A stretch of DNA of 64,000 bases, from contig OX463846.1 of assembly GCA_949825065.1 (NCBI GenBank), forward strand, positions 6,343,366-6,407,365. The letters are read 5' to 3'. Source of the stretch: Odontocerum albicorne (lineage: Eukaryota > Arthropoda > Insecta > Trichoptera > Odontoceridae). Below are positions 1-11,953 of this stretch, in pieces. The notes under the pieces were generated by a model that saw nothing but the letters and a program-made list of their open reading frames with translations, was not told where the DNA came from and searched no databases. Position numbers and translations under genes: made by a program. Within the stretch, counting starts at the first letter, position 1; every line of letters begins with the position of its first letter.

Positions 1-483
1 TTATAAATAACGTATTTTACGCCTTTAAAATATTGATTATTTGATATTTATTATTTTATCCTATCATATTTTTAGTCTAAATTGTATTGATTTATCAAGC
101 AGACTTTTACAGAGAACTTTTATATGAATATTCTTTGTATGTCGTCATCCATTGTAAAGTTTACTTTACCTTTCGTATTAAATATGTATCCGGGAATGCG
201 AAAAGGTTACTAAATAAAAGTCAGAGTCGACACCTTCTAGTCTTTATTTTACAGAAGTGTATTGTTTTTCAAAAATACTGTTTTTTTTTACTTTGGTTTT
301 CATAAAAAAATTTGGTTTATTTTCATTTGAAACCTGGGTTTTATTCCTAATTGAACAGTCTTAGTTTTAAAAGATCATTTGAGTCACTTAATACCACTTT
401 ATAAATTATTTCTTATTGTATAATTTTACCTATAACGCTGAGGAAAGTTACATAAATTAACTAATTATTGTATTGCAGTCGAC
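1..483. other. Unassigned AT-rich sequence
   Basis: I see no gene or known repeat here. Short open frames are present but show no recognisable motif. Confidence 0.5.
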
Positions 484-836
484 GTTGCTGGGCCTCGTAG
501 CCGAGGATCTCCTCGTTATTCCAATATCAATTATGTTGGAAAGCGAAGCTGTACCATGAAGGTTTTTTTTAAGTGATTGTGCTGTTGCGCACCAGCAACC
601 TCACCGGCTACATCGCTGTACTGGATTCGATGGCACACCGAAACAAGACGATCGGAGTACACTATTATGTTTTTTAAATACTTTTTGAAAGAATAGATAC
701 GAGTACAACTGAATTCATAAATATCCTTACACCCCCGAATACTAGGCGGAAAAAATGCCTCGAAGGGAGCAGCACAGCGCGAGGTTCAAACTGGCGACCT
801 TCCGCATGGAAGTTCAATGCGTTACCGTGCGACCAT
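484..836 (-). repeat. SINE S2, copy 1 (tRNA-like head on minus strand)
   Basis: This shares a long stretch with 23586-24016: a GC-rich start around CTCGTAGCCGAGGATCTCCTCG, then AGCGAAGCTGTA, a segment with GAATACTAGGCGGAAAAAATG, and a terminal block. Read on the minus strand, the terminal block (about 770-836) looks like a tRNA, with an A-box-like TGGTCGCACGG and a B-box-like AGTTTGAACCTC. I infer a tRNA-derived SINE inserted on the minus strand. No target-site duplication was identified. Shared sequence with a second locus is direct; the SINE call rests on the tRNA-like head. Confidence 0.6.
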
Positions 837-1723
837 GCTCCTGTATTGTAAGAAACTTTTATTGTATACGGCCATACACCTGTATTGTAGTGAACTTTTG
901 TTGTTGATTAGGATGAGTTTATCCCTTACAGTTACTGAGAAAGACATTAACGTGGCCTCAAGGAAAACCCCCACTGAAACAATTTATTTAAATTGGAAAA
1001 CACCGGGAACCGAACGCGCGACTCCAAAAAGAGATACTGGCGTCTTAACAAATAGGCCATTGAGGTCCTAAATTTATTTTGTCAAAAACTGACCATTCGT
1101 GTTGGGATCAATTTATCTAAATCAAAATTACTATCACATTTTTTATAACTAACTTAATAAGTATGCATCAACGCTGTCATTTAATTATATGCTTTTAAGA
1201 AAAATGTTTAAAAAAATATATTCTCGTATGTATTATTGTAGTATGGTTTACTTTACCCACATTTAACACAAATTTCCGTAATGCTCGTATTCTCAAACGT
1301 ATAAATTACAGAGTGAATTCCGATTTTGGTTTCAATACAGGCCTTTCTCCTTTGTAGCCACCGATTTTCATACTTGTTTCCGACAAAACTGAAAACAAAA
1401 ACCCCTCTAAATGCCATCAAAGGGAAAACATTTGGGATAACAAAGAAATCTTTTTTGTTTCGTCGTCGCCTCGGGCGAATTCCCAATCAGGACTCCGGTT
1501 CAGACCCGTCCCACAGGAACCTAAACTACAGGTGGCGCTTAAATAAGGAAAAATAATAAAGAACATGGCGGTATCTATATTTTTGAAAAAAAGTTGAATT
1601 TCGAATAAATGATAGATTTGATTGGCTGGGAGTAAACGCCAATTCGTAATAAATTGGTTTAATTTTGCACTGTGTTTGACTTTATAATTCAATTAACATG
1701 TTAATTTCAACATTTTTAAATCA
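837..1723. other. Unassigned AT-rich sequence
   Basis: Overlapping short open frames occur on both strands near 1250-1690, but none shows a domain or repeat that I recognise. Confidence 0.45.
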
Positions 1724-2012
1724 TGACTCTTAATTAAATACTACAACTCATGACTCTTGATTATATACTACAAATCACGACTCTCAATTATATATTACAA
1801 ATCATGACTGTTGATTATGTACTACAAATCATAACTCTTGATTATATACTACAAATCACGACTCTCAATTATATACTACAAATCATGACTCTTGATTATA
1901 TACTACAAATCATAACTCTTGATTATATACTACAAATCACGACTCTTAAATTTATACTACAAATCATGACTCTTGATTATATACTACAAATCATGACTCT
2001 TGTTTATATACT
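1724..2012. repeat. 27-bp minisatellite, about 10 copies
   Basis: The unit is close to TCATGACTCTTGATTATATA followed by CTACAAA. It repeats about ten times with point changes such as CTCAATTA for CTTGATTA. Because 27 is a multiple of three, one frame reads through as a repeating nine-residue peptide; I treat that frame as a by-product. Confidence 0.9.
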
Positions 2013-2140
2013 ACTCACTACCTCAAGATTCGTCTATTCTAAGACAGCTGACTTACACTAACAAAATGTACATAAAGACACACATAACTAGTTTATGCTA
2101 TCCGAGCTGCAGCCGCTCGCGTGATATACCAACTCTCAGT

Positions 2141-2250
2141 AAAAAATTGTCTTCCAGTTTATTTATCTGTTTTGTTAAAAATTGTCTTCTAGTTTATTTA
2201 TCTGTTTTGTTAAAAATTGTTTTCCAGTTTATTTATCTGTTTTGTTAAAA
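2141..2250. repeat. 35-bp minisatellite, three copies
   Basis: The segment AAAAATTGTCTTCCAGTTTA plus TTTATCTGTTTTGTT is repeated three times. Successive ATTGT anchors lie at 2146, 2181 and 2216. Confidence 0.85.
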
Positions 2251-4742
2251 TTTGGATTTTTTCTCCTTACTGTGAATCTAGGGGTTTGTCTGTGTTTATG
2301 TTTGTAGATGCACATACATATTTTTGACAATTTTCTTCAGTTTATTATTGTATTAACTGAATGTTAAATATATTTTTTTTATTTATAGTTTACGTGCACC
2401 AAGGTGTGGGCTAATGTCCGCGCGGTCGGGCTCGCTTTCTGATGGTGGGGGTGTATCTTAATAAGAGAGATGTTATGAGATGAATCTAGATCTTTTGATA
2501 GCTTCTTTTTAATGTTTTTATTTTCTTAACCTATATTTATTTATATGCACCAAAAAAGGTTGTCATGTAATTTGCGACTTTAAGTTTTTCCTTCTGAAGC
2601 CCGTTTCCAGCCCTGGACAAGACTTGATGTGTCCATCGTCCTGCATATTTTCGGACTCGTGCAGCTTATTCCTCTCCTACAGGAATCCACATCTCTGAAG
2701 ATTTCTCCCACATTAGTTTAAATCGTAGGCTCTTCGTTTGCCCCTTCTTCCAATGGTTTGATCCATGGATTATCTCCAAGCTTACAACTCCATTTTAGAA
2801 TGCGACATAACTTTACGGGAGTGTTTAGATCTTTCGTAGATCTGAGATATCTGTTTATTAATTGGACACAAGAGGTTGGTGGTTGGTATAAATAAGAAAA
2901 AGTTCTGGGTTCATAAAATTGCGTATGCCACCCTGAATTTCTTTGTATTTTAGATAGACCAATACCAGCTATTGGTCACAGCTTTTCCACTTTTGTGGGT
3001 ATAACACACTAACAACCTCTGTTCCCTATTTGATAAAACGTTTTTCTTCCAGCACAGGGATTGCCACATTCATTTCTCCTTGAAATCAGACGTTTAAAGA
3101 AAGCGTTGATTTTATTCACTTTTCTTTCTTCTTATAAAGTGAACGTCAGAATGCAAAGTTACTTTTTTGATTCTGAAGTCTATTGATTTGTAAGAAAAGG
3201 AAAAAAATATTTTAATATACTCGTATAAAGCAAACAAAAACCAATACTTTGTGTTATTTATTCATATCTTATTTTCAAAATCAGTTTTTTTTTGTCTTCT
3301 ATCAAAATTCGAATTCCCAATTCAAGTTTTTTTGTTCAATCGACTTTGGAAAATAATGATAAAAATTTTAGAGATAGCATGTTAAACAAAAACAAAAGCG
3401 TCACGAGACATCACATATAAAATATGAAAACATTAAAAGAGAGTCTATCGCAAAAAGTTCTTTTGAAGGAAGACTCAAAAAAGCTATTACTGAAATCGCA
3501 TGTTAACTCGCAACCACATAACTTATTCTGAACATCACAAAGCGTTTTGTTCAGAAACTTTTTTTTTTCCAGTGAATTGACTTTTTTCTAAGTTAGTGAA
3601 CACTTTTCGATGCGAATTATTATATTGTTGACAGATACTATATTTTTATTTTACGCATTTTATTATTGACGCATGTTTTGGTGAGTTTCTATTAATTATT
3701 TCATCTGGTACTTTTCTTTAATATCAATATCGGCGATATATAGAAAAACGTTGCTTGGAGAAATTTGATATTAATATAACATAACGTATATGGACTTTAG
3801 AATAAAAAGTCATAGTAAAGTTGCTTTATTCTTTCAAATTTTAGTTTTTTCCAAAATTAACTAATTCTTCTTCCTCCCCTATTTGTGTTTATGCGATCCA
3901 TGACCTTACTATTGAGACGTATGTTTTTCAGCCTGAAGGCAACAAGCTCGATTCTCATTTGAACCCGGATTTTTTAAAAAGGCTTCTAGTCTGGTATTCA
4001 CTTAAGGTGGTATTTTACTCTAGAGGCGTGAATTTCGGGCGTTTTTTCAAACTAAATAAAAAAAAACATATATTTTTCCTATATTTTTTTCACAGTTTAT
4101 GTTATTTATTGATGATTTGAGAATATACAAAAAATAACTTTGAAAAAAAAAAACAAAATTTAATTTGTTATCAGCTGTTATATCTTGTCGTAAACTGGTC
4201 GACATGATTGGAACCCTTTCGTAAATCTGAAACAAAAATCATACACAGTTTTTTGATAAGAAATAATGTCGTTATAGTTGGTAATAAAAAAATCGTAAAA
4301 TGGCGGCTTTCTGAAAAATATTAAAATTTTTCCCCTTTTTTTAAAATTTTTTCTTTTTTTAAAAATAGTAAAAAATAATATTTTGAATTTTTCAAGGTAG
4401 AAACGATAGAAAAATATTTATTAAAGTTTTATGTGAAATGTAGTGGCAATCAATTAAATATAACTTGAGATTTTATGTCGACCAGGTTGAAAAAAATAGT
4501 TTGGAGAAAAACGCGTTTAAAGTTTTGAGATTATGAATTGTCTGAGTCATTCCGGTGCCGTGTAATTCTGGCCTCATTTATAGCTATATGTTATGTTCGT
4601 AAATATTAAGAATTTTAAAATTTCCTTTTGAGAACGTATTCATAAAGGTCTAAACTTTAAGAATATGCAAAAAAAAAACATTTTTTTCTAATTTCTAGAG
4701 TAGAATACTCCCTTAATGATTTTTAAAACATCTTTCTGGTTT
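2251..4742. other. Unassigned sequence, possible old minus-strand coding scrap at 2570-2860
   Basis: Most of this stretch is AT-rich with A/T runs and holds nothing that I recognise. Between about 2570 and 2860 the composition is more balanced, and the minus strand has a fairly long open frame with one stop. It could be the 3' end of an old retrotransposon, but I found no decisive motif. Confidence 0.3.
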
Positions 4743-4976
4743 GTTGAAAGATTGGCATATGACGAAAAATTCAGCAGGCTGTTGAAAGATTGGCATATGA
4801 CGAAAAATTCACCAGGCTATTGAAAGATTGGCAAATTACGAAAAATTCACCAGGCTGTTGAAAGATTGGAATATAACAAAAATTTCACCAGGCTGTTGAA
4901 AGATTGGCATATGACGATAAAACTCACCAGGCTGTTGAAAGATTGGCATATGACGAAAAACTCACCAGGCTGTTCT
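4743..4976. repeat. 38-bp minisatellite, about six copies
   Basis: Units start GTTGAAAGATTGGCATATGA and end ACCAGGCT. The first two starts are at 4743 and 4781. Copies differ by a few bases. Confidence 0.88.
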
Positions 4977-7135
4977 TTATAAAATGAAAATATAATAAAA
5001 TACAATAATAAGATTTTTATTTTACTTCAATGCCTCGGAATAGTATTAATTTAAAAAAAACTAAATAAAATATATATTTATAAGGATCCAAAGTTAGCGT
5101 AGTAATGTTTATAAGAAAACATTATAACAAATAACACGCTAGCAAATTAACTTAAAAAATTAAGAATTTGTCTTTCCTTACAATATACAATATAACGTCA
5201 ATATTAAAATAAATACCTTTGTTTAAGTATCAATCATTCTTAAAATTGTTTATCTTAAATTTATAAGAATATTTTGTATAATTTATTTAATCAAAATAAA
5301 ACGCGAATCTTAATAATACTCGTACTTGAGAGTATATAGAAACACACATTGTCAGAAGAAATAAGCGCTCTGGCGTACAATATTATTTTGTATCCTTAAT
5401 ATGATGACAACGAACCGTTAATCTGAACTAATCTCGTCTTCACACAACTCGCGAGTGTGTGGGGCGGTGCGGTGCGGTTTCCCAAACATACGTAAGTAAG
5501 CATTTCCTTTCTAATCTCGTCCGTACAAAAACTTTTGTATATTATTTTCGACCAAAAACGAAATAGTATTTTTTTCAAAAGAAACATCAAGTATATTATG
5601 TATAAAGCCTTATTTATTTTCTTACAAATAATAATATCCCCAGCTTCTATCCCGGAATGAAACTGATGAGTTCTCTATTATAAGGTTTATGAGATACTTT
5701 GTGAATTAGAGCCATCTTGTTTTCTCACCCTTAATAAATTCTAGCGTTATTCTTACACAGTCTGGGCACAGCTTTCGGGCTTAATAAGGCAAATTTAACC
5801 CTTCTAAGACCTGGGCATTAAAGACGTGTATCAAAAGTTCCTCGTGGGACATAACACTAATCTGTATACTTGTATGCTACATAAGTATAATCGTTTTGTC
5901 CTTGTTCCTTGAACTTGAGCGTGCTTCCACCCTTATTTTAGGTTGAATGAATGAAATAGTATTGATACATCTCAGAAATGAGATGTCGAAAGGGAAAAAT
6001 ATTTTTGGCAGATGTAATAATTGTCATTTTTTTTTTCGTATACAGACGAATTTTGGTTTAGTGCGAGTATAAAAAGATTTCATTTTGATTCAAATTTATT
6101 AAATCAGTTTTAAAAAAAAAACACCTCATATTCAACTTATGTTTGGTATTGATGTATTTTGAAGGTTTTTAATATTTAATAAAGCCCCAGTTAAAAATAT
6201 AACGTTTTGTAATGACACAAAATACCTTAATTATGAAACTTTACATAGATATTAAATAGTACTATTGTCATCACAACAGCTTTGAAAACAGATCCTCAAA
6301 TAGCAACGAAAAAATTATCTGCGTTGACTGCACAACTAACCAATAAATGGAAGACAAAAATGGAGACAATATTAATACACTATTTGTAAAAAAAAATTAA
6401 TTTCAAAACGGATTAACTCTGCCTTTAAATAATTATAACTTTACAGGGGTTTAATTGTTATACAAATACAAGAACTATTTGATTTTTTTAAACGCTAGAA
6501 AAATATAAAAATAATTAAAGTTTATGGATTAAATAATCCATGATTTTCGCCTTATTTTCCAGCTAATGTTAAAAATAAGCTTCCAATATTGCTTTTTATG
6601 TTTCAAAAGCTCCAAGCTACTTTCCGTGTCAAAAAATAAGTTTCCAAATAGTCGATATTGTTTTGAGAGATATTAAAAATATGAACAAAGCTGAAGGAAA
6701 GAAAATTTAACTAGAGCAAATAACTTTTCTGTTCTTTACTTTGTTAACAAAGCATAAGGAACGAATTTTTGAAAAAAAAAATCAAAATCATACCTTACTT
6801 AGAACCTTAATTAGAATAATAATATAATATATTATAATAAAGGTTTTTTTTTCAAATCACGTATATTTACGTTTGTTAAAATTTTGTTAATTTGTAATAC
6901 TTATTTTATGTGATTGCTGACGACAAAAAACAAACAAGAAAAAAAAGTTCATGATAAAAATAATAATGAGTTAAATATGACAAAATACTTAATTTATAAT
7001 CGCGAAAGTCACGCTGTTAAATCACAAAAAAATGAAAAAAAAGCTAATATTTTAAAGGATTTCGTTTCCAAAATAAACAATTTAACATATTTTGTTAATC
7101 CCGCTGTCTCGACAAAAAATAATTTCGCTTAAAAA
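4977..7135. other. Unassigned AT-rich sequence
   Basis: No gene or known element seen. A small GC-rich spot at about 5450-5480 (GTGTGGGGCGGTGCGGTGCG) stands out against the AT background, but I cannot assign it a role. Confidence 0.45.
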
Positions 7136-7145
7136 AAAAATGTGA

Positions 7146-7168
7146 GTACGTGACGTCACGTTACGTAC
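7146..7168. promoter_or_regulatory. Near-palindrome with a CRE-type TGACGTCA core
   Basis: The bases GTACGTGACGTCACGT followed by TACGTAC form a near-perfect inverted repeat centred on TGACGTCA (7151-7158). TGACGTCA is the consensus site of CREB/ATF-family factors. There is no recognisable gene next to it, so regulatory function is only a possibility. It opens a more GC-balanced patch (7140-7320) that also holds an inverted CTCGAG pair around 7287-7306. Confidence 0.25.
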
Positions 7169-7330
7169 CCTGCCTTTTGAAGGGGTCGCCTAACACCCCC
7201 AGATTACACAGATTCGGCGGACGCGTCAAACAAGGGTTAATAGGGCGAATTTAAAATCCGGGGGCGAGTTGTGGAACTAATACCCCTCGAGTGATAAGGC
7301 TCGAGTAACGAGAAAGATAATTTCAAAACG

Positions 7331-8368
7331 AAAACCTTCGGCTTGCTTCTGATTCTTGTAGTATCCTTTCAAAACAGATGACAAATTTTGAACCCGTTTT
7401 CGAAAATATGACAAATGAAAATTGATATTACGTATTTAAATTTCTAAGGCTTTGGAATAACCCTCGTCGGACGCCATCGGTTTAAAACATTATTTATGCT
7501 TTTTAATAAACTTTCACATTGTGTCTTCCAGAAGAAGTACGTGTACATACGTAAAGCTTTGTTTTGATCTGACTCTGCGTGAATTTTAAAAATTTTTGGG
7601 ATTTTTTTAACTTATTCTCAAGTTTTCTAGTGATTTAATATTTTAAAGTTTTTAAGTGATTTTAATACATATTCTCAAGCTATTTTTACGTGTTAAATAA
7701 TAACTATTAAAATAATTAGTTGTATTAATTAATTGTTGACGAGCAAAAAGTATAGTAGTATGCAGATGTTAACTATTTCTTAAAAAATGTTAAGATTATT
7801 AAAAATAAAATTACATGTAACAAATTAAAATGAAGTTAGTTCATTATTATAATATATAAATTCAGATTAGTTATTAAGATATAAATGAGTATATAGGTAT
7901 AGCATTTGGCTAATGTTTGTGTTATATATTATATTACTTTACTAAATCTACATAGTTAAACAAAAATGTTTTCAGTGTTTGCAAATGAATGAATTTAATG
8001 CAGTATACAACATAAAACAAGGTGGCTTAGCAAATTTGTTACCGTCGGAAATATATTTAGCGTCACAATGAAATTGTTATATAAACGCTGTCAATCAAAT
8101 AAAGTCTGTCAAAGTAAATTGGATTTTGATCGAATGGTTTTGCGAAACCGGGCAATGCGTGAGCATACATACATACACGCCTATAATGTTACCAAATCGA
8201 CTTTTTCAATTACGCCCCGAGCTGACCACGCGGTAAATTTGATATCATGTTTCCATTAGTCTAGAGCGTAACTGAGTCGTAACTCAATTGGAAAAGTGAT
8301 CAAGGAAGAATATTTAAATACTATTAAAACTCCACTGACTTCAGTAGTACTAAATAAAAGGGAAATAT
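7331..8368. other. Unassigned AT-rich sequence
   Basis: Only short chance frames are visible. No repeat family was recognised. Confidence 0.45.
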
Positions 8369-8607
8369 ATGAAAAACTCTATACAACTAGGAGATAGTCA
8401 GGAAAACTCTACACCACTAACTTGGAGATAACTAGGAAAACTTTATACCATTAACTAGGAGATATCCAGGAAAACTCTATACCATGAGCTAGGAGATAGG
8501 CAAGAAAACTCTATACCATGAACTAGGAGATAGCTAGGAAAACTCTATACAATAAACTAGGAGATATCCAGGAAAACTATACCATGAACGAGGAGATAGC
8601 CAGGAAA
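8369..8607. repeat. 34-bp minisatellite, about seven copies
   Basis: The unit is close to CTATACCATGAACTAGGAGA plus TAGCTAGGAAAACT. The central copies are exactly 34 bp apart; the first and last are degenerate. Confidence 0.85.
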
Positions 8608-8779
8608 ATTATAGACAATTGGAAGGAATGATAATGGAAAAACCTGAAAAAACACGATTTGCCACTGAACGAAGATGTATGTACATAATATACATACAAA
8701 CATGTTATGACAGCGTGTATATTGTAGAAATTTTCTTTGTTAAAGCCAAATTTTACTTTACTAAGACATTTCATAGTAA

Positions 8780-8900
8780 AAAAGGTATTTTACTCCAGAT
8801 GAAATGCATAACACTTGATAAAATCGAATTTTATATAGGCAAGGTGTGCGTGGAAAGAAAGGCGTGGAGATCGGTGTTTTCTGCTTACTACGCTTTTTAA
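8780..8900 (+). pseudogene. LINE-D 3'-end scrap
   Basis: The reading frame ending at the stop near 8900 gives VCVERKAWRSVFSAYYAF. This matches the C-terminal motif seen in other LINE-D pieces of the window (for example DRKNWRSVLSAYPNTDMA at about 29660-29710). It is a short decayed end of a non-LTR retrotransposon. Confidence 0.55.
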
Positions 8901-8934
8901 AATAAAATTCATGTGATGTTATTTAGCGTGTATC

Positions 8935-9290
8935 TTTTGAAGTATGCAGAAAGTACATATCTCGACACTTTTCATTCCAAGTACAAAACTGTCGTCTTCT
9001 CTACATTTATACGTCTCGTCATGCCCAACCTTTTATTACTCATGCTCAAATTACCTCCTTTTAAAATCAAACCTATTTAATTTAACCAAGTTTTTATTGG
9101 TCTACCTCTTACTCGCGTTTCTCGCACTTCTGACTTATATACGCGCTTAGTCATTATTTCGCTATTCATTCTCTTCACCTGTCCAACCCATATTAAAGAT
9201 GTTTTCTTTATCTTACTTAAAACATCCATTTTATCCGTTCATTCATTTCTGATGTCTTCACTTTTTTTCATACTCTACAATTCGTCAAAA
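8935..9290 (-). pseudogene. LINE-D C-terminal region, decayed
   Basis: The minus strand reads as a broken version of the LINE-D C-terminal region: a segment like GRPIKTWLN (family form GRPRKTWLDQV), then MTRRINVEKTTVLYLE, then a form of the VWRSVLSAYP motif. Stops interrupt the frame. It runs head to head with the plus-strand LINE-D scrap just upstream. The same layout recurs at 49660-50010. Confidence 0.7.
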
Positions 9291-9299
9291 CTCCACTTT

Positions 9300-9630
9300 T
9301 TTTTCTGAGGTCACACATCTCCTCAGTATAAAATTTTTTTATAACAAGAGCAACTGAATATGTAATGTTTTTTTTAATTTTCTTTGTGAACCACGTCAAA
9401 ATTGGCGCGAGTTTTAATATAAGCTGGTAGTTTGTTCCAGAGTCAAATAGTATCGACTGTAAAATACATATGGTGTGAAAAATGAAGTGGTGAACTGGGA
9501 AAGCCAGGAGCCAATCTCTGCTAGAGCGTAGCGCGAGTATATGACAGGAAAGACACGAAACATTTTCGACGAGATATGAAGGGGCGGCAGGATAGTTAAA
9601 CAGATTTTATAGAAGTGAGAATATTTATAT
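9300..9630. other. Unassigned, possible retroelement 3' region
   Basis: Around 9410-9600 the sequence is less AT-rich and could derive from a retroelement, but I could not match it to any family here. Confidence 0.3.
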
Positions 9631-9951
9631 ATGTATACACTATGTTGCTATGGGATAGAAGTGACAGCCGGAATATATGGGAAAGAAGTGAGAGACGATA
9701 CCAATAGGACAAAAAATCTTCTCAGAGTGGCAGAACTGAGAACCCTACGCTCCATCGCAGGCAGAACTCTTAGAGATTGGATTAGAAATGAGACGATAAG
9801 GTATGTCTGTGGTGTTGAAGACATAGCGAGGTGGGGAAGAAACAGAATGTGCTTCTGGAGGGATCATGTGGACCGCAAGGAGGATATAAGACTGGCAAGA
9901 ATTGCTTAAACTGAAAACCCTAACAGCAGGAGACTATCACGAAGGCCACCG
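9631..9951 (+). pseudogene. LINE-B copy 1, C-terminal region, cut by the assembly gap
   Basis: The frame carries the LINE-B C-terminal signature also found at 37.7-38.1, 39.6-40.1 and 51.7-52.1 kb: DDTNRTKNLLRVAELRTLRS, then a segment like VEDIARWGRNR with FWRDHV. In this family the block follows the reverse transcriptase. A stop lies near 9907, and the rest is lost in the run of N that starts at 9952. Confidence 0.75.
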
Positions 9952-10151
9952 NNNNNNNNNNNNNNNNNNNNNNNNNNNNNNNNNNNNNNNNNNNNNNNNN
10001 NNNNNNNNNNNNNNNNNNNNNNNNNNNNNNNNNNNNNNNNNNNNNNNNNNNNNNNNNNNNNNNNNNNNNNNNNNNNNNNNNNNNNNNNNNNNNNNNNNNN
10101 NNNNNNNNNNNNNNNNNNNNNNNNNNNNNNNNNNNNNNNNNNNNNNNNNNN
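9952..10151. other. Assembly gap of 200 N
   Basis: Exactly 200 N, so probably a placeholder of fixed size. It begins inside a LINE-B copy, which suggests that assembly broke on a repeat. Confidence 0.95.
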
Positions 10152-10762
10152 TCGCCGCGTTTTCAAAGGTTTTTTTGTTTCTGCTTAGTGTCAAAATCAC
10201 TAAAACAACATTTACTACATGAAATAATAAACTGCTTTGTTTATCAAATGAATAAAAAAATTAAATGCAATGAAAAAACGTACAAAAAAGCTAGGTAGGT
10301 AAATAATATCATCTCTCAAAATTTATCAGTAAATAAATGTATGCTAAATTCATAATTTTTCAAAAATTATATATTAAAAATATACTGTATTCTTGATGGA
10401 GTTACTTGGTGAGTATTATAATCTCACTACGCCCTCAGACAATTTTGACATATTTTTTTATATTTTTGGTTTCATATAAAGTTAAAAAGAATTATTTTAT
10501 AAAAAATCTCATATCATTTCACATTTGCTTTGTTTTAAAATCTATTAACCCGAAGTTAGCAATACCTTATTTTTTAACACAGTTTAATCTAACTAATGCT
10601 ATTATCTATCTTGGACTAGTTATATACCATTGTCAGCCATATATCTCATATATGTATTGGTTCCGATTTTTTAGTCTTCCAGCTGATTTCTTTGAAGATG
10701 TGCTTTCTCAAACGTAAATTATTTCACTGACAGAACATGACACTTTTGTTGTATACAGTTCA
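10152..10762. other. Unassigned AT-rich sequence
   Basis: A plus-strand frame at 10406-10717 encodes a hydrophobic peptide without a recognisable motif. I do not call it a gene. Confidence 0.45.
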
Positions 10763-10838
10763 ACCTAGTGATCTTATAAGATCTATAGTGCAATTTATAG
10801 CTAACTTACCTAGTGATCTTATAAGATCTATAGTGCAA
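10763..10838. repeat. 31-bp direct repeat pair containing a palindrome
   Basis: The stretch ACCTAGTGATCTTATAAGAT plus CTATAGTGCAA occurs exactly twice, at 10763-10793 and 10808-10838. Each copy contains the perfect palindrome GATCTTATAAGATC. Confidence 0.85.
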
Positions 10839-11751
10839 CAAGTAATATTCCGAGTATGAAAACCAAAAATGAACTTAATGAGTTATTCTGAGCTAGAACC
10901 CAGAATTCTTACCAACTAGACTAGACCATTAAAGGGAGTTGCGTACAATTTTCAACAGTACTGAATGTGCTTTATGCTTAAACTGAGCAAATGATTAAAA
11001 CTATGATTTATTCATGCATTTGTATACAGGAGCTAGGAAAGGCCGTATTTGATTGTAGACTAAAATATGAACTGTATTGACACTTGTTGAAAATCATCAC
11101 ACGAAAACGTAACCAGTCTTACAATTAATTATATCAAGTCAATAATTATTGTTGACTTTACAATTTCATTGATGTCGGTACAATTCGGTCACAAATTTTA
11201 AATCAGAAACAATTCTTTCCAATCACCGTTGTTCTGAATAATCAGTACATTTGGTCACTTAAGGTGTGCCTGAAAAGTTTCAGAGACAAAATTCCAGCGG
11301 AAGCACGGCTATTCATCACTAGGACTTTTTGACACAGGATTTATTTTCCTCGCCTACTCGACCGCACCATGAAAACACGGGATATATTTAATAATAAATG
11401 ACCGAGACCTAAGAGAATTACAATAGAATACCATCTATCTTCTTGCACATGTTAATTAAATTAGCCAATTTGTTAGGTACAGCTCGTGATACGGTTCAAC
11501 CCCCATAACAGAAAGGGGATTTCAATTACGTGATGAAGTTATTTTATTAATTTTCTACTCTAAGAGCATGCTATTGAATGCAATATAATATTTTTAATGA
11601 TTTAAACTTTTGATGGAACTACAAAAATAAATCGCTAAAAATAAAACAATATTTCGTAACTCACAATTAAAAAAAAAAACAATATTTTGTACATAAAATG
11701 AGGCACGTGCTGCAATAATTCATTAATTTTTTTTTTATATTATTCATAATT
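10839..11751. other. Unassigned; tRNA-like SINE head trace near 10890-10935
   Basis: The minus strand at about 10890-10935 resembles the S1 SINE head (a form of CTAGTTGGTAAGA followed by a weak B box, GGGTTCTAGC). Nothing else is recognised. Confidence 0.35.
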
Positions 11752-11953
11752 AAAACTTTAACACTGTGGAGGTTTGAATATAATGTAAATTCTTTAGTAA
11801 AACACTGTTTATTCTACTTTATATAATGGTATAAATAACCCTACCTGCTTCCAGATTTTCATTTCACCATCAGAGTAGCACAAACAAAATTTAAGGTGGG
11901 GTTATACCGTTATATTAAATGAAAGAAACAGTGTTTTTCGAAATAAACTACAA
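11752..11953. mobile_element. Old degenerate PLE fold-back unit
   Basis: The left part is a diverged copy of the PLE terminal arm: a form of the GTGGAGGTTTAAA box, AAACACTGTTTATTC, and a form of the GGTATAACCCTACC block. It then meets the inverted arm (GGTGGGGTTATACCGTTA ... AAACAGTGTTT). Both hammerhead cores have decayed. This is the most diverged PLE trace in the window, implying an older insertion. No clear target-site duplication. Confidence 0.75.

Noticed and set aside
1750..2061. 103-codon open frame with a repeating nine-residue peptide
   Set aside because: It is produced by a 27-bp minisatellite whose unit is a multiple of three. No conserved start context, domain or neighbouring exon.
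5396..5590. Promoter CpG-like spot near GTGTGGGGCGGTGCGGTGCG
   Set aside because: Too short, with no adjacent gene or core promoter element that I can support.
6914..7132. 72-codon Lys/Asn-rich frame
   Set aside because: Expected in A-rich DNA; no motif and no homologous copy in the window.
10406..10717. Possible membrane protein gene (103 codons, hydrophobic)
   Set aside because: The composition follows from T-rich DNA, and there is no recognisable family or splice context.
11240..11300. Possible DNA-transposon end (GTGTGCCTGAAAAGTTTCAG)
   Set aside because: It looks like a terminal repeat, but I found no inverted partner or TA pair within 2 kb.
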